Below, one piece after another: positions 45,701 to 55,142 of a stretch of 64,000 bases of DNA. Position numbers and translations under genes: made by a program. The stretch comes from Pseudoalteromonas piscicida (lineage in GTDB: Bacteria > Pseudomonadota > Gammaproteobacteria > Enterobacterales > Alteromonadaceae), in contig NZ_CP011924.1 of the NCBI RefSeq assembly GCF_000238315.3, forward strand, positions 1,652,501-1,716,500, written 5' to 3'. Under the pieces are notes generated by a model that worked only from the letters and a program-made list of their open reading frames with translations, was not told where the DNA came from and ran no database searches. Every line of letters starts with the position of its first letter. Position 1 is the first letter of the stretch.

Positions 45701-47211
45701 ACGCTATCCTCAACACCATCTTGATCGCTATCAACAGGCGCGCTACCGCCCCCTGTCCAGGTAATATCGTCAATTGCCATTTGAAAAGAATAGTTAGGTT
45801 CTTGCCCAGCGACAGAGACAATATTGAAGTGATTTTTGATTGATTGTAATGCCACTAAGCTACCCGCTAACTCAGTGATTGGAATACGGACTTCACCCCA
45901 TTGACCATCACGAACAAGGCCATACTGATTGGTGTTCGCGGGGAATGTGATCCAATTCTCATTAGTATAAGTGTCAGCGATGCCAATTCTGAAACTCACA
46001 CCCGCAGGAATTTTAATCTTAAAATTTAAATAACCATCCCTAAAGTTGCTCATGTCTCGCGCTTGACGGCTTTGAATACCGGCTCCAAACCACTGCGCTG
46101 GCGAATACTGCCATGCAATCACCTCGTTGCCTTCATAGGCAGGGGTATTACCCTGAGTGAGTGAGTTTTGGTTCCACACATAAATATCCGCGTTGCTTCC
46201 CGGCACTAACTGATTATCGCTTGGCCCCTCACTAAAAACACCAAAGGTGCCAACTTCGGGCTTAGTGACATTGCCGCTGAACACTTCACCTTGACCATCT
46301 AGCTCATAAATACGCACATAATCCACCACCATTTTCCCAGGAAGTGGCGCGTTCACCTGTTCATTGCTAAGCGCGTCCGTAAATAACCCGCCGACAGCTA
46401 AATTCATCAATAGATAAAATGGCGCGTTGAATTCGTTTGACTCTTCACTAATGGCAAACGGGCTATCGAACATATCATATTCGACCCCATTATCCTCAAC
46501 TGTGAAACGGATCGTTTCTTCAGTCCAATAAGTACGATAGATAACAAAGCGGTTGGTTAAGGGGGTTGAGGACAAATGTGCATTATCGGTTTTGTATGCC
46601 ACACTTGCTGCACAGGTTGGATTACCTTCATTACAGGCGGCATCTGCATAAAAAATTAAGTTTGAGCCTGTATAGTTATTGCTTGGCGCACCGGGAAAGC
46701 CTGCATCATTGCGAGCGGCTTGAGATTGGCCCATCTCCATGATGTCGATTTCGCCTTTTGCCGGCCAGCTAGCTGTACTCGTTCCTAGCATCCAAAGTGC
46801 AGGCCAAAGCCCCGTGTCGACATCAGATACCTTCATTCTGATCTCTATCATGCCATATTGCACAGCAAGCTTATTCTTACTCTGGATCTTACCTGAGGTA
46901 AATGCCTTGCCCCCTATCACCTGATTTTTTGCTTCAAGAACAAGGCCTTTGTTTCCCGCCTCGCCTACAATGTCGCTAATATAGACATTATTTTCACTGT
47001 ACCATTGTAATTCTTGATTACCCCAACCACATATCCCTTGGTCACAACCGTCACCGACATCTATGTTCCATGTGTTGGTATCTAAATTATTAAAATTATC
47101 TTCCCAAAGTAAATTCCCCACAGCCGCGTTACTTTGCGAAGATGCACAAACAATCAGACTAATAACGCTAATGTTTGCGAGCTTTGCGATTAACTTGCTA
47201 CTCGTTTTCAC
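42769..47211 (-). CDS. Secreted GH16 glucanase fused to CBM6 and a C-terminal di-heme oxidoreductase
   Basis: A 1,480-aa exported protein. Domains in order: signal peptide 1-29; GH16 beta-glucanase ~30-305 with catalytic motif E154-I-D156-I-M-E159; beta-sandwich carbohydrate-binding-like domain ~315-487; thrombospondin type-3 calcium repeats at ~494-521, ~615-642 and ~791-818; a small beta domain ~524-610; CBM6 ~650-783; then ~822-1480 a di-heme oxidoreductase (DHOR, cytochrome c peroxidase/MauG-like relatives) with heme motifs C1119-AAC-H1123 and C1346-EGC-H1350 and the typical ending SYLHDGRARTIEEAILWHDGEA. GH16 enzymes with this motif cut beta-1,3 (laminarin) or mixed-linkage glucans. A redox heme module on a polysaccharide hydrolase is unusual. 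Two LacI-type operators precede it. The fusion sits in one unbroken frame. Confidence 0.9.
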   Translation of the reverse strand: MKTSSKLIAKLANISVISLIVCASSQSNAAVGNLLWEDNFNNLDTNTWNIDVGDGCDQGICGWGNQELQWYSENNVYISDIVGEAGNKGLVLEAKNQVIGGKAFTSGKIQSKNKLAVQYGMIEIRMKVSDVDTGLWPALWMLGTSTASWPAKGEIDIMEMGQSQAARNDAGFPGAPSNNYTGSNLIFYADAACNEGNPTCAASVAYKTDNAHLSSTPLTNRFVIYRTYWTEETIRFTVEDNGVEYDMFDSPFAISEESNEFNAPFYLLMNLAVGGLFTDALSNEQVNAPLPGKMVVDYVRIYELDGQGEVFSGNVTKPEVGTFGVFSEGPSDNQLVPGSNADIYVWNQNSLTQGNTPAYEGNEVIAWQYSPAQWFGAGIQSRQARDMSNFRDGYLNFKIKIPAGVSFRIGIADTYTNENWITFPANTNQYGLVRDGQWGEVRIPITELAGSLVALQSIKNHFNIVSVAGQEPNYSFQMAIDDITWTGGGSAPVDSDQDGVEDSVDQCPNTQPNEEVDANGCPLSNLPDGLEQVSLDTLTFYVNTTGWADVHYRVNGGVQQNVRMQVINGRNELTISGLEVGDVVSFWFTYLQEDGTVVDTAEQAYILSESSAGNDSDGDGVNDGIDQCPDTPVGDVVNTDGCSILITEQLRIEAEDYSNYFDNDAGNTGGEYRNDDVDIELTSDNGGGYNVGWTSAGEWLEYQANLGAGSYNLTARVASQVGNGAYNVLVNGNLVASTVVPATGGWQTFISQNIASITLNEGVHTVRVEMAGGELNLNWLEFNIAGSSNNDSDNDGVPDNLDQCPNTPTGRQVDSQGCEISFGTIVPLYDSTTPLEQAVSYDRGDALITRFADRGRDRHAKEDQFQIYDHYLSHYWTHRTAQFEIADFVAKGGSRIEVTFITEWKLGAREFRAWYRGLGTVAEYHGNYFGGGAVVELDNGSYDTNFNKISDSGDQYRYRVIIDDYRPLNWDPAAGFLPLEVGQRMEFEVSQFLDAPPEGRENYYGTTYLYMVGEGLVPWKTVGDFADPSSQREDSYPIAEAGWLGGKTTLPYNYTNEPDNHFMQMATNLSSQNGQAFVQGRRVHHSSFVNGEHDERNGENGVFSAVVGKSGPHYINDSCAACHVRNGRAAPPAIGGSLAKWVFKVADINGNAHPLLGNVLQPKNTGIDTETQGEGDVKIASWTENNGLRSPNYQFSKTAPARYSARIAPQLVGLGLLEAIPESAVLALADEHDSNGDGISGKAQRVNDPITGQTRLGRFGYKAAAVSIKHQVASAFNTDMGVTNSVFPNPDCGASQSSCGGGGVEVSDQHLTALSKYIALLGVRAQRGLDDPEVQLGKARFTSIGCEGCHTATFETSEYHPFAELRAQTIHPYTDLLLHDMGPGLADNLGEGIASGAEWRTAPLWGIGLSACVTGGVDNVLGGQGNEFCTAEPSYLHDGRARTIEEAILWHDGEAQAARVAYESLSANDKSAVLAFLNSL

Positions 47212-47300
47212 TTTATGTCTCCAAATGTAATGTATAAAACTGCTTTAGCGATCAACCACTAAAACACCGATCCTTTTAATCACTTCATAAACCGCAGAAA

Positions 47301-47314
47301 TGAAAGCGCTTACA
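47301..47314. promoter_or_regulatory. LacI-family operator, proximal
   Basis: TGAAAGCGCTTACA, about 90 bases upstream of the GH16 start. It matches the LacI/GalR-family pattern TGtAAnCGnTTnCA with central CG. Probably repression relieved by a sugar from glucan breakdown; no LacI gene is in the window. Confidence 0.6.
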
Positions 47315-47428
47315 TTTCAATCCATAACAACCCCGAACAATTGAAAAATATAGCGCTTTTCAAACACACGAGCTTTACTACACACCTTTCAGCGCGGTGT
47401 AATCGTATGTTGAATGTCAAACCTAACA

Positions 47429-47442
47429 TGTAAGCGTTTACA
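47429..47442. promoter_or_regulatory. LacI-family operator, distal
   Basis: TGTAAGCGTTTACA, a near-perfect palindrome of the same type as 47301-47314, about 128 bases (12 helical turns) away centre to centre. The pair could allow looping between two repressor dimers. The rest of the 47.2-47.56 kb gap shows nothing else. Confidence 0.65.
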
Positions 47443-47560
47443 TTAACAAGAAAATAACAACAATTGTTATATTTTTTACTTTTATCAATCGATGAACTAA
47501 CGACAAGCCGAGCGCTATGACCAAAGCACACTCAGGGAAATAAAAGACATACCGCAGAGG

Positions 47561-48073
47561 TTAACAGACGCGATGGATCTCATATTCAAAGAAAAGTGGA
47601 CTGTTTTCATCATGCAATTGCTGGGAAAACCCCAGCTTTTTGAGCAACTGAATGGACGCATGGTTGGATTGCTCCACTCCCGCAATTAGGGTACTCCAAG
47701 ACTCTACACTGATAACTGCCTGGATAAACCCTTGCAGCAATTCACTGGCGTAACCTTTGCCCCAGTGTTTTTCAGCCAATAAGTAACCGATATGCGCATC
47801 ACTTTCGTTGTCAACGTAAACAAACAAAAAGCCTATTGTCTCATGCTGCCCAAGCTTAACTTGCAGTAAGCGGCTCTCTGAACACATACGCTGAAACCAG
47901 TTTTCGGCCTGTTTTTCTGAATCAATACCATGAAAATAAGGGGGAAGGTTTTCAACCACATTAGAACTCAGGATATGGGGAATTTGCTCTATCAGCCTTT
48001 CACGCTCGAGTGCCGGAAAATCGTCGTTAGCCTCAATAATATGCAACCTTAAGGTCTGAAATGATAGTGCCAT
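47561..48073 (-). CDS. RimJ/RimL-type GNAT acetyltransferase
   Basis: A 170-aa GNAT: LRLHIIEANDDFPALERERLIEQIP near the start, IGYLLAEKHWGKGYASELLQGFIQAV (motif A) and NHASIQLLKKLGFSQQL. Substrate unknown. Confidence 0.83.
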   Translation of the reverse strand: MALSFQTLRLHIIEANDDFPALERERLIEQIPHILSSNVVENLPPYFHGIDSEKQAENWFQRMCSESRLLQVKLGQHETIGFLFVYVDNESDAHIGYLLAEKHWGKGYASELLQGFIQAVISVESWSTLIAGVEQSNHASIQLLKKLGFSQQLHDENSPLFFEYEIHRVC

Positions 48074-48432
48074 TAGCTCCCCTACTTTTTATCAACTCGA
48101 TTGTTATCCTAACTAGGATACTAGCATTGCTTCTTTTAATGTGTAAGGCGTATACAGCTATTTGCTGCAACAATTGATTGAATATAGGTTGCACAATCAA
48201 CAAGATTGACATGCACAAAAGTCTAGCGCTGTCATTTTTATTTACTTGATAAAAATTCAATATAATAAACAACTTAAAAAACAAACAACTAAAAGATCTA
48301 CTGAAGTTATTTGCCATCCCTGCTTGAAATGTGTTGAAAAATTAAACACATTATTTAACAGATAAGTACTTAGAAATAGGTATTTATCTACATTACCGAA
48401 TAATCAAAGATAACAAAATAACTGGATACAAC
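48074..48432. other. AT-rich intergenic region, promoter of the leader-peptide gene
   Basis: About 360 AT-rich bases between a minus-strand GNAT and the plus-strand precursor peptide. The peptide's promoter must lie here. I see no other gene; the antisense frame here is probably not real. Confidence 0.4.
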
Positions 48433-48591
48433 ATGAAACTGAAAAAAGTAAAATTAAAAAACCTTAACGCAAACAAAGCGCTAGATGCTAAACAAACGAA
48501 AGAAATAGCAGGCGGAACCGGCGCTTACAGTAAAGACTACGGCGCATGCTATACCACCCCTGAATTTTGCCCAACAGTTTACATCTGCTAA
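48433..48591 (+). CDS. Double-glycine leader peptide, putative RiPP or bacteriocin precursor
   Basis: A 52-aa peptide. The Lys/Leu/Asn-rich N-terminus (MKLKKVKLKNLNANKALDAK) and QTKEIAGG (Gly27-Gly28) form a double-glycine leader, the cleavage site of peptidase-domain ABC exporters. The 24-residue core after it is rich in Tyr, Thr and Gly, has only one Lys and carries three Cys (39, 46, 52), the last being the final residue. GGAT stands eight bases before the ATG and a strong terminator follows, so it is a single-gene unit. No modification enzyme or exporter is adjacent; the machinery would be elsewhere. Could also be a natural-product precursor for a radical-SAM or lanthipeptide-type enzyme. 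Being so small, it is easily missed in annotation. Confidence 0.65.
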   Translation: MKLKKVKLKNLNANKALDAKQTKEIAGGTGAYSKDYGACYTTPEFCPTVYIC

Positions 48592-48598
48592 GTATGCC

Positions 48599-48628
48599 AA
48601 GCCCAGCAACTAGCTGGGCTTAGTTTTA
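48599..48628 (+). terminator. Rho-independent terminator after the leader-peptide gene
   Basis: AAGCCCAGC-AACTA-GCTGGGCTT followed by AGTTTT, seven bases after the stop codon. A perfect nine-base stem. Confidence 0.85.
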
Positions 48629-48895
48629 AGTAAAAAGTAATTGAGAAATAGCGATAACTGAGAGTTATGGATCGAAATTTTAGCTATTGTTATTCGCATA
48701 TTTCCTGCTTCGAATAACTATAAAGGCCTTTAATGCCCAAGGAGCACTGATAGCGAACACAGTCATCAAAGCTGAACTCGTGAGAATAACCAGAATAATA
48801 GTTATGTTTAACTTGGATTTTTAATTTTCTGAACTAATGGGGAGCTAGTAAATATTCTAAGTTCATTCATCCGTCCCAAGCTCTTCATTTTCAGG
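48629..48895. other. Intergenic region, no gene supported
   Basis: About 270 AT-rich bases. A minus-strand hydrophobic frame (TIILVILTSSALMTVFAISAPWALKAFIVI) lies near 48680-48810 but lacks a convincing start and ribosome site, so I do not call it. Confidence 0.35.
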
Positions 48896-49441
48896 CTACT
48901 TAGTGGTCGCTGCCTTTTTATAATACACACCAACTTCTTCGGTGAGTAAGGATAGGCTTTGTAGATTACTCTTTTCTTGATCTGTGAGAGAAGACCAAAT
49001 AGGTCGGTTTGCCGGCAAGTATGGGGTCACTATCCTATTTATTGAATTCGATATTATCTTAAGGTGGTCAAACACTCTGACTTGGAATTTCTCCAGTCCA
49101 TCAGTTCCTGATCTCGAATCAATCTCTAACATCACATTTTGCAGAGAAGGAAAATATAATTGATTACCGGGATGAACTGCGTTGTACTGCATCTTGAGTA
49201 ATATTCCACTTAAATGACTAATGTTAATATTTTCACCTTGTTCAGCACCAAATTTAATATCTTGAAGAAGTAGATTTAGTTCAAGATTTGCTTTTCGCAG
49301 GGTCTGCTTTTGAACTTTTTCTTCAGCGGAACTTTTCTGAATCTCAGCATATTGCCAAGATACAAAACCGATCACTACAGAGGACAAAAACCAAAGTACA
49401 AAAGGCTGGTTTAATATTTCTAAAACTCTTCCTCGGCTCAT
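48896..49441 (-). CDS. Uncharacterised protein with one N-terminal membrane helix
   Basis: A 181-aa protein: a membrane helix at ~13-29 (FVLWFLSSVVIGFVSWQ), then a helical, Gln/Glu/Lys-rich segment likely to form a coiled coil (AEIQKSSAEEKVQKQTLRKANLELNLLLQDI) and a mostly alpha-helical C-terminus. No family recognised. The topology resembles small accessory or sensor proteins. Confidence 0.6.
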   Translation of the reverse strand: MSRGRVLEILNQPFVLWFLSSVVIGFVSWQYAEIQKSSAEEKVQKQTLRKANLELNLLLQDIKFGAEQGENINISHLSGILLKMQYNAVHPGNQLYFPSLQNVMLEIDSRSGTDGLEKFQVRVFDHLKIISNSINRIVTPYLPANRPIWSSLTDQEKSNLQSLSLLTEEVGVYYKKAATTK

Positions 49442-49615
49442 TCCTAAACCTCACAATTAACACCGTGTAATGTTAATTTATCTTAGCAGAGTAATGGCAG
49501 AGCACATAAACGAAACAAATCGCTGTTTTCAGTGTAGCGCGTTATCAAATTTGAGAGAGTGCTTATTTTAACGTTAATTGCCATATAGAAGCCCGTGGTA
49601 ATCCCGTACAACACT

Positions 49616-50503
49616 TCACCATGGCGTGCTGGCAAAATAGTGAGACAAATAGTCGATCAACGCCCGCACGGTTGGAGACATATACTTTCTCGAAGAATAG
49701 AGCACGTATATATTCATATCGTTTGGCTTCCAATCAGGTAGTACCTGCTTAAGCTCACCAGATTTGATGTAGCGGTTAACCAAATAAGTGGGTTGAATTG
49801 CCAGACCGGCGCCATTTAATGCTGCGTGCAATAAGGCGGTCGCTTCGTTCGCAGTTAAACGGCAGTTTACCGCTACTGACTGTTGTGAGTTACCTTTGCG
49901 CAAATGCCAAATATGTTGCTGAAAATTCTTATACCCAAGGCACAAGTGCTCAGCTAGGTCATCAGGTTTTGTGATTTCATTTGTACTCGTAAGGTACTGC
50001 GGCGACGCCACGATAACTGAGTCACATACTGCAATTGATTTCCCAATCAAAGATGGATCCGGTGCTGAGGCAATACGAATAGCAAGATCTATCTGACTCT
50101 CAGTGAGATCGGCCACAGAATCTTGCAAATCAATGTCAATATTTACGTCAGGATGTGCTGACATAAACTGTTGAATAGCGGGCACAAGTTGAGAAAAGCC
50201 AAAAGACATACTGGTTGCTAGTCGAACCGTACCAGACAGTTTGCCGCTGGTATTCGCCAAGCCGGTTATGGTGTCGGCTTGCCTCAGCCACTGTCTTACT
50301 TCTTCCAAGCAGGACTCCCCTGCTGTCGTTAAAGAGACTCTTCTCGTGGTGCGATGTAATAAACGAATGTTTAGCCAGCTCTCCATTGCTTCAATGTACC
50401 GAGTTACCATAGGGCGAGACATATCTAGCCTGTCAGCCGTCGCGGTAAAGCTACCCGTGATTGCAACGTCGGCAAAGACCTTAGCAGCGATGAGTCTATC
50501 CAT
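49616..50503 (-). CDS. LysR family transcriptional regulator
   Basis: A 295-aa LysR protein: HTH at residues ~1-60 (MDRLIAAKVFADVAITGSFTATADRLDMSRPMVTRYIEAMESWLNIRLLHRTTRRVSLT) and a periplasmic-binding-like effector domain. The form with RPMVTRYIEALE is typical of the AphB/CrgA-type group. Divergent from the MBL-fold/DsbA-like pair, which it probably regulates. Confidence 0.9.
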   Translation of the reverse strand: MDRLIAAKVFADVAITGSFTATADRLDMSRPMVTRYIEAMESWLNIRLLHRTTRRVSLTTAGESCLEEVRQWLRQADTITGLANTSGKLSGTVRLATSMSFGFSQLVPAIQQFMSAHPDVNIDIDLQDSVADLTESQIDLAIRIASAPDPSLIGKSIAVCDSVIVASPQYLTSTNEITKPDDLAEHLCLGYKNFQQHIWHLRKGNSQQSVAVNCRLTANEATALLHAALNGAGLAIQPTYLVNRYIKSGELKQVLPDWKPNDMNIYVLYSSRKYMSPTVRALIDYLSHYFASTPW

Positions 50504-50608
50504 TTATTTGCTCGATTTATGAAACAATGATGTTTAGTTTGGCATGTTTTTCTGAGCCTATCAATTTCATATCATCTGCTCCGTACTAAACCTATTGAGG
50601 CAAAAGAT

Positions 50609-51475
50609 ATGAAACACCTAACATTGATAGCAGCATCGATTTTATTAGCAAGCAATGCGATGGCAGCAAACACCGCTCCACTTACACTGGATGTTTATAA
50701 CGCTGACAAAAACAGCTTCCACGTTAATTCAACGCTGGTGATTGGTGAGAGTGAAGTGATGGTCGTAGATACAGGTTTTACCAAAGCGGATGCTCTACGC
50801 ATAGCAGCCAAAGTACTCGACAGCGGCAAAACCTTAAAGACGATTTTTATCAGTCAAGCTGATCCGGATTATTATTTTGGCGCGGAAGCACTACACGCTT
50901 TGTTCCCAGAAGCTAAGATCCTAACCACTGCGGCCGTAAAAGCAGTGATTGAAGAAAAGCTCGCCGGTAAATTAGCATTTTGGACACCAAAAATGGGGGC
51001 GAATGCTCCTGTAAAACCGTACATTCCAACAGTTGTAGAGGGAAATACACTCTTTGTAGATGGGCACAAAATAGAGATCCACGGCACGCAATCAGAGCTA
51101 GCACACTACCCCTACTTATGGATCCCGTCAAGTAAAGCGGTTCTGGGCAATGTTGCAGTCTACGGTAATGTGCATTTATGGATGGCCGATGCACAATCCC
51201 AACGCAGTCAACAAGCGTGGAGTCGCCAATTAAAAGAGTTAAAAGCACTGAAGCCAGAGGTTGTAATACCTGGTCACATGAAAGCAGGCACCAAACTTGA
51301 TGCAAGTACCATAAGCTACTCGCAGCAGTATTTAAGCGACTTTAGTCAGGCAAAAAGCAGCAGTAAAAATAGCGCTGAGCTGATTGATAGCATGTCTGCA
51401 CGCTACCCTGATGCAGGATTACCTATGGCGTTGGGTATTGGTGCTAAGGTACATATGGGAGAGATGAAATGGTAA
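50609..51475 (+). CDS. Exported metallo-beta-lactamase-fold protein with altered metal site
   Basis: A 288-aa protein with signal peptide (MKHLTLIAASILLASNAMA). The MBL fold is clear from the VIGESEVMVVDTGFTKADAL and VVIPGHMKAGTK segments, but the usual HxHxDH zinc motif is SQADPDYYFG here (residues 82-91), so at least three ligands are missing while both Asp remain. Either metal binding is lost or the active site is remodelled. Its start follows the LysR gene in divergent orientation; the next gene overlaps by seven bases. Confidence 0.8.
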   Translation: MKHLTLIAASILLASNAMAANTAPLTLDVYNADKNSFHVNSTLVIGESEVMVVDTGFTKADALRIAAKVLDSGKTLKTIFISQADPDYYFGAEALHALFPEAKILTTAAVKAVIEEKLAGKLAFWTPKMGANAPVKPYIPTVVEGNTLFVDGHKIEIHGTQSELAHYPYLWIPSSKAVLGNVAVYGNVHLWMADAQSQRSQQAWSRQLKELKALKPEVVIPGHMKAGTKLDASTISYSQQYLSDFSQAKSSSKNSAELIDSMSARYPDAGLPMALGIGAKVHMGEMKW

Positions 51476-52092
51476 AAGTGCACTACTTCTTCGACCCCAT
51501 GTGTGGCTGGTGTTACGGTGCGACTGCACTGTTGGATGCAATTGCAGCCAACAGTGACCTCAAGCTTGAACTGCATCCTGGAGGTATGATTGCTAATCAA
51601 TCTATAGAGAAAGCGTTCCGCAACCACATTCTCACAAGCGATGCGCGTATAGCCAGCATAACAGGCGCGCAGTTTGGCAAAGGTTACATCCAAAGGGTGG
51701 AGAGTAACGATCCGATGATCCTTGACTCATACATCACCGCTCGTGCCATCATAACCGCTGAGCAATTGGGCATAGCGCCACTTAACATGCTTAAAACTAT
51801 TCAGCACGCACACTATGTAGAGGGCAAACAGGTTAACCGAGCTGAGGCTATAGAGGAGCTAGCCGTTGAGCTTGGGCTAGATAAAAACCACTGGCAACGA
51901 GCTATGCTGGCAAATCAAGGTACTGAGCAAACCAAAATCGCGCAAAGCCGTCTATTAATGCAAAAGCTTCAGGTTACTGGCTACCCAACCCTTATCCTTG
52001 AAAAGCATGAGAAACAGGTAAAGCTTCCGCATACTGCCTATTACGGTAAGCTCGATGCTTGGCGCCAGCTAATTGATGACTATACACAGTAG
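51469..52092 (+). CDS. DsbA-family oxidoreductase (FrnE-like)
   Basis: A 207-aa thioredoxin-fold protein with CxxC Cys12-Gly-Trp-Cys15 (FDPMCGWCYG), helical insert and cis-proline loop VTGYPTLIL. DsbA/FrnE-like proteins without signal peptides act in the cytoplasm as thiol oxidoreductases. The gene overlaps the MBL-fold gene by seven bases, so both are translated from one mRNA and may work together. Confidence 0.82.
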   Translation: MVKVHYFFDPMCGWCYGATALLDAIAANSDLKLELHPGGMIANQSIEKAFRNHILTSDARIASITGAQFGKGYIQRVESNDPMILDSYITARAIITAEQLGIAPLNMLKTIQHAHYVEGKQVNRAEAIEELAVELGLDKNHWQRAMLANQGTEQTKIAQSRLLMQKLQVTGYPTLILEKHEKQVKLPHTAYYGKLDAWRQLIDDYTQ

Positions 52093-52195
52093 CAATTTTT
52101 GATGGTGAAAACTGCAACCATGTATGTTTCCACTTGAGGGAAATGAGCGCCTAGTTGATGTTTCATCAATAACCAACCAAGCTTTTCCTATGGTG

Positions 52196-52778
52196 CTATT
52201 TACCTGGTTTACTAACATCCAACACAAAAATATCGATAAATGACTTTAAGTTCTCGGATAGCGACTTGGTAAGCTCATCTTTTAGCTCTTGACTTGAATT
52301 AATGTTATGACGTTTTAAACCCGCAACTTTTTCATTTGATCCAAACCATATCACAACATATATTCCCTGCTCACAGGCGTCTGGGTGAATTGTGTAGCGT
52401 TCCACTAATTGAGTGTTGATTGCAGTGTATATTTCTTTGTGCCATTGGCCTTTAGCCTCAATCACCAATAACTTTCGCTGGCCGTTTATTATTTTTGAAG
52501 CGGATAAATCAATTCTATTTTGATCTTTAGTCTGGTCCTCAGTTTCAAGGTTGACACTGTGTTTTTCAAGTCTTGGTTTCAAGTACTCTGCAATAATCTC
52601 TATACAATGTACCTCATCATGATGCACAACTGTATCGCTTGAGATTGTTTTGTAAAACCGGTTTGCGGTATTGTACTCACCGCCATTAATATCTTTTTGG
52701 TAGCATTCAAGCTCGTGTAATACCAGCTTTCTTAGCCCCTCAACGGTGACCACATCACATTTATTTAAGACGTTCACA
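52196..52778 (-). pseudogene. C-terminal fragment of an NTPase-nuclease (PD-(D/E)xK-type) defence gene
   Basis: About 193 codons, open from the IS3 boundary (GTG at 52777, no ribosome site). It contains QNRIDLSASKIINGQRKLLVIEAKGQW, the D-x(n)-E-x-K pattern of PD-(D/E)xK nucleases, and NTQLVERYTIHPDACEQGIYVVIWFG. I recall such a tail at the end of very large ATP-binding proteins of defence islands. Direct continuation from the fragment at 54044-54780 would give only ~440 aa, much less than the usual STAND protein, so a piece was probably lost with the insertion. Confidence 0.65.
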
Positions 52779-52786
52779 TGTAGTGG

Positions 52787-53967
<1,181 letters not shown>

Positions 53968-54043
53968 TTTTTCACCCAAATTTGTATGCAAATAGCATAA
54001 CATTTCTTTCTTAATGGGTGGCCAAATTAACTATGCCACTACA

Positions 54044-54780
54044 GAACCTGAAAGTAAAATGCCAGCAAAGATTTCACTCGTAATACTAATTTTTTTGGAA
54101 AGAGATAAGCTTGATACCAAATGGTTATTTATTGATGGCCTAGACTCTTTAGCAAGACGTTCAACGGCTTTTTCAAAAATCGACTTTTTGTTTGCAAACT
54201 TTCGATTACTTTCGATGTACGCATTGGCAAACATGCCAAGAAACTGAGGGTTCGGTAACAGTACATCTAGATTAAAGCGTTGGACCTCATCATAAAACGC
54301 TTCAAAACTCTCGTTTGGCAAGTGTGAGTAGAAGAGTAGCTGTTGTTCTGCCTCATTAAACTCACTTAGCCTCACTACCAACGGCTGAGATTCAAAATAC
54401 TCTTCAAATGCGTGTTGATGTCCATCACCCCACTCACTAGAACGACTGGAGATTACCAATTTTTTAGGCTTGAGTTCGTCGATTCTATCTAAAAGCTGGT
54501 AGATACCGCTGTGATTAGTTTGTGCAAGTTCATCAAACGCATCAATGACAAGAACCTCTTCACCGTGAACTTGCTGTGAATTCACCAGTCTATTTGCTGA
54601 AACACGTTTTACTTTTAATTGGTTGGCCAAGCTTTTTAATAGCTCAGTTTTACCCGCACCAGGCTCTGCTAATACGACGATGTAATCAGCTGCTTTAACT
54701 AACTCATCCTCAGTGTACGTATTTGAGTCACTGGTAAGCGTACGTTTAATATATAGATCTGAGGTGCCATTATTCACCAA
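54044..54780 (-). pseudogene. N-terminal fragment of a STAND/NACHT-type NTPase defence gene
   Basis: About 245 codons of a P-loop NTPase cut by the IS. Walker A is AEPGAGKT (residues 38-45), Walker B VLVIDAFDEL (77-86, NACHT-like D-[AG]-x-DE), and VISSRSSEW fits the sensor 1 position. STAND NTPases with these motifs include AVS-type antiviral proteins. The missing middle would be a helical repeat domain. The ATG at 54780 follows the Xre gene by 26 bases, so both were in one operon. Confidence 0.7.
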
Positions 54781-54806
54781 TAAATAACTCTCATTGTTGT
54801 AGTTTT

Positions 54807-55136
54807 TTATTTGTCCGTCTCAGACTTTGACTCTAGTACAGTACGCTTAAAAATATCAAGCAACTTAACACGCTCAGCTTGTTCAACATTATTCCATGCA
54901 CAAATTAATTCCGCCAAATCGTCTTCTTCACAATAAAAATAAGCCACAGGCACGCCCAACTCATCTGCAATACGCTTCATCGTAGTAAAATCTGGTGCGT
55001 GCTTACCTTTTTCGTACTGGTTCATTCTTGCACTGGCCGTGTTGGGCTCCATACCTAAAGCAATGCCTAGCTGCTGTTGCGTGTACCCAGCTGCTTTGCG
55101 GGCTTCTTTTAGGCGTAAGGGCGTTGGTGATTCCAT
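54807..55136 (-). CDS. Xre family regulator of the defence operon
   Basis: A 109-aa Cro/CI HTH protein (LKEARKAAGYTQQQLGIALGMEPNTASARMNQYEKGKHAPD) with a short C-terminal tail (AYFYCEEDDLAELICAW). The ATG at 55136 is preferred to the TTG at 55160. It lies directly upstream of the broken NTPase and probably represses the operon; the palindromes at 55143-55213 are likely binding sites. Also close to the retron, which it might influence. Confidence 0.82.
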   Translation of the reverse strand: MESPTPLRLKEARKAAGYTQQQLGIALGMEPNTASARMNQYEKGKHAPDFTTMKRIADELGVPVAYFYCEEDDLAELICAWNNVEQAERVKLLDIFKRTVLESKSETDK

Positions 55137-55142
55137 GAGTAC

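Noticed and set aside
48033..48317. 94-aa minus-strand ORF
   Set aside because: Overlaps the GNAT start and a low-complexity AT-rich region; not protein-like.
48680..48810. Hydrophobic small minus-strand frame
   Set aside because: No in-frame start with a ribosome site; only a possible 28-aa ATG form.
52777..52779. GTG start of the nuclease-like fragment as a real gene start
   Set aside because: It lies at the IS junction with no Shine-Dalgarno; the frame is simply open from the insertion.
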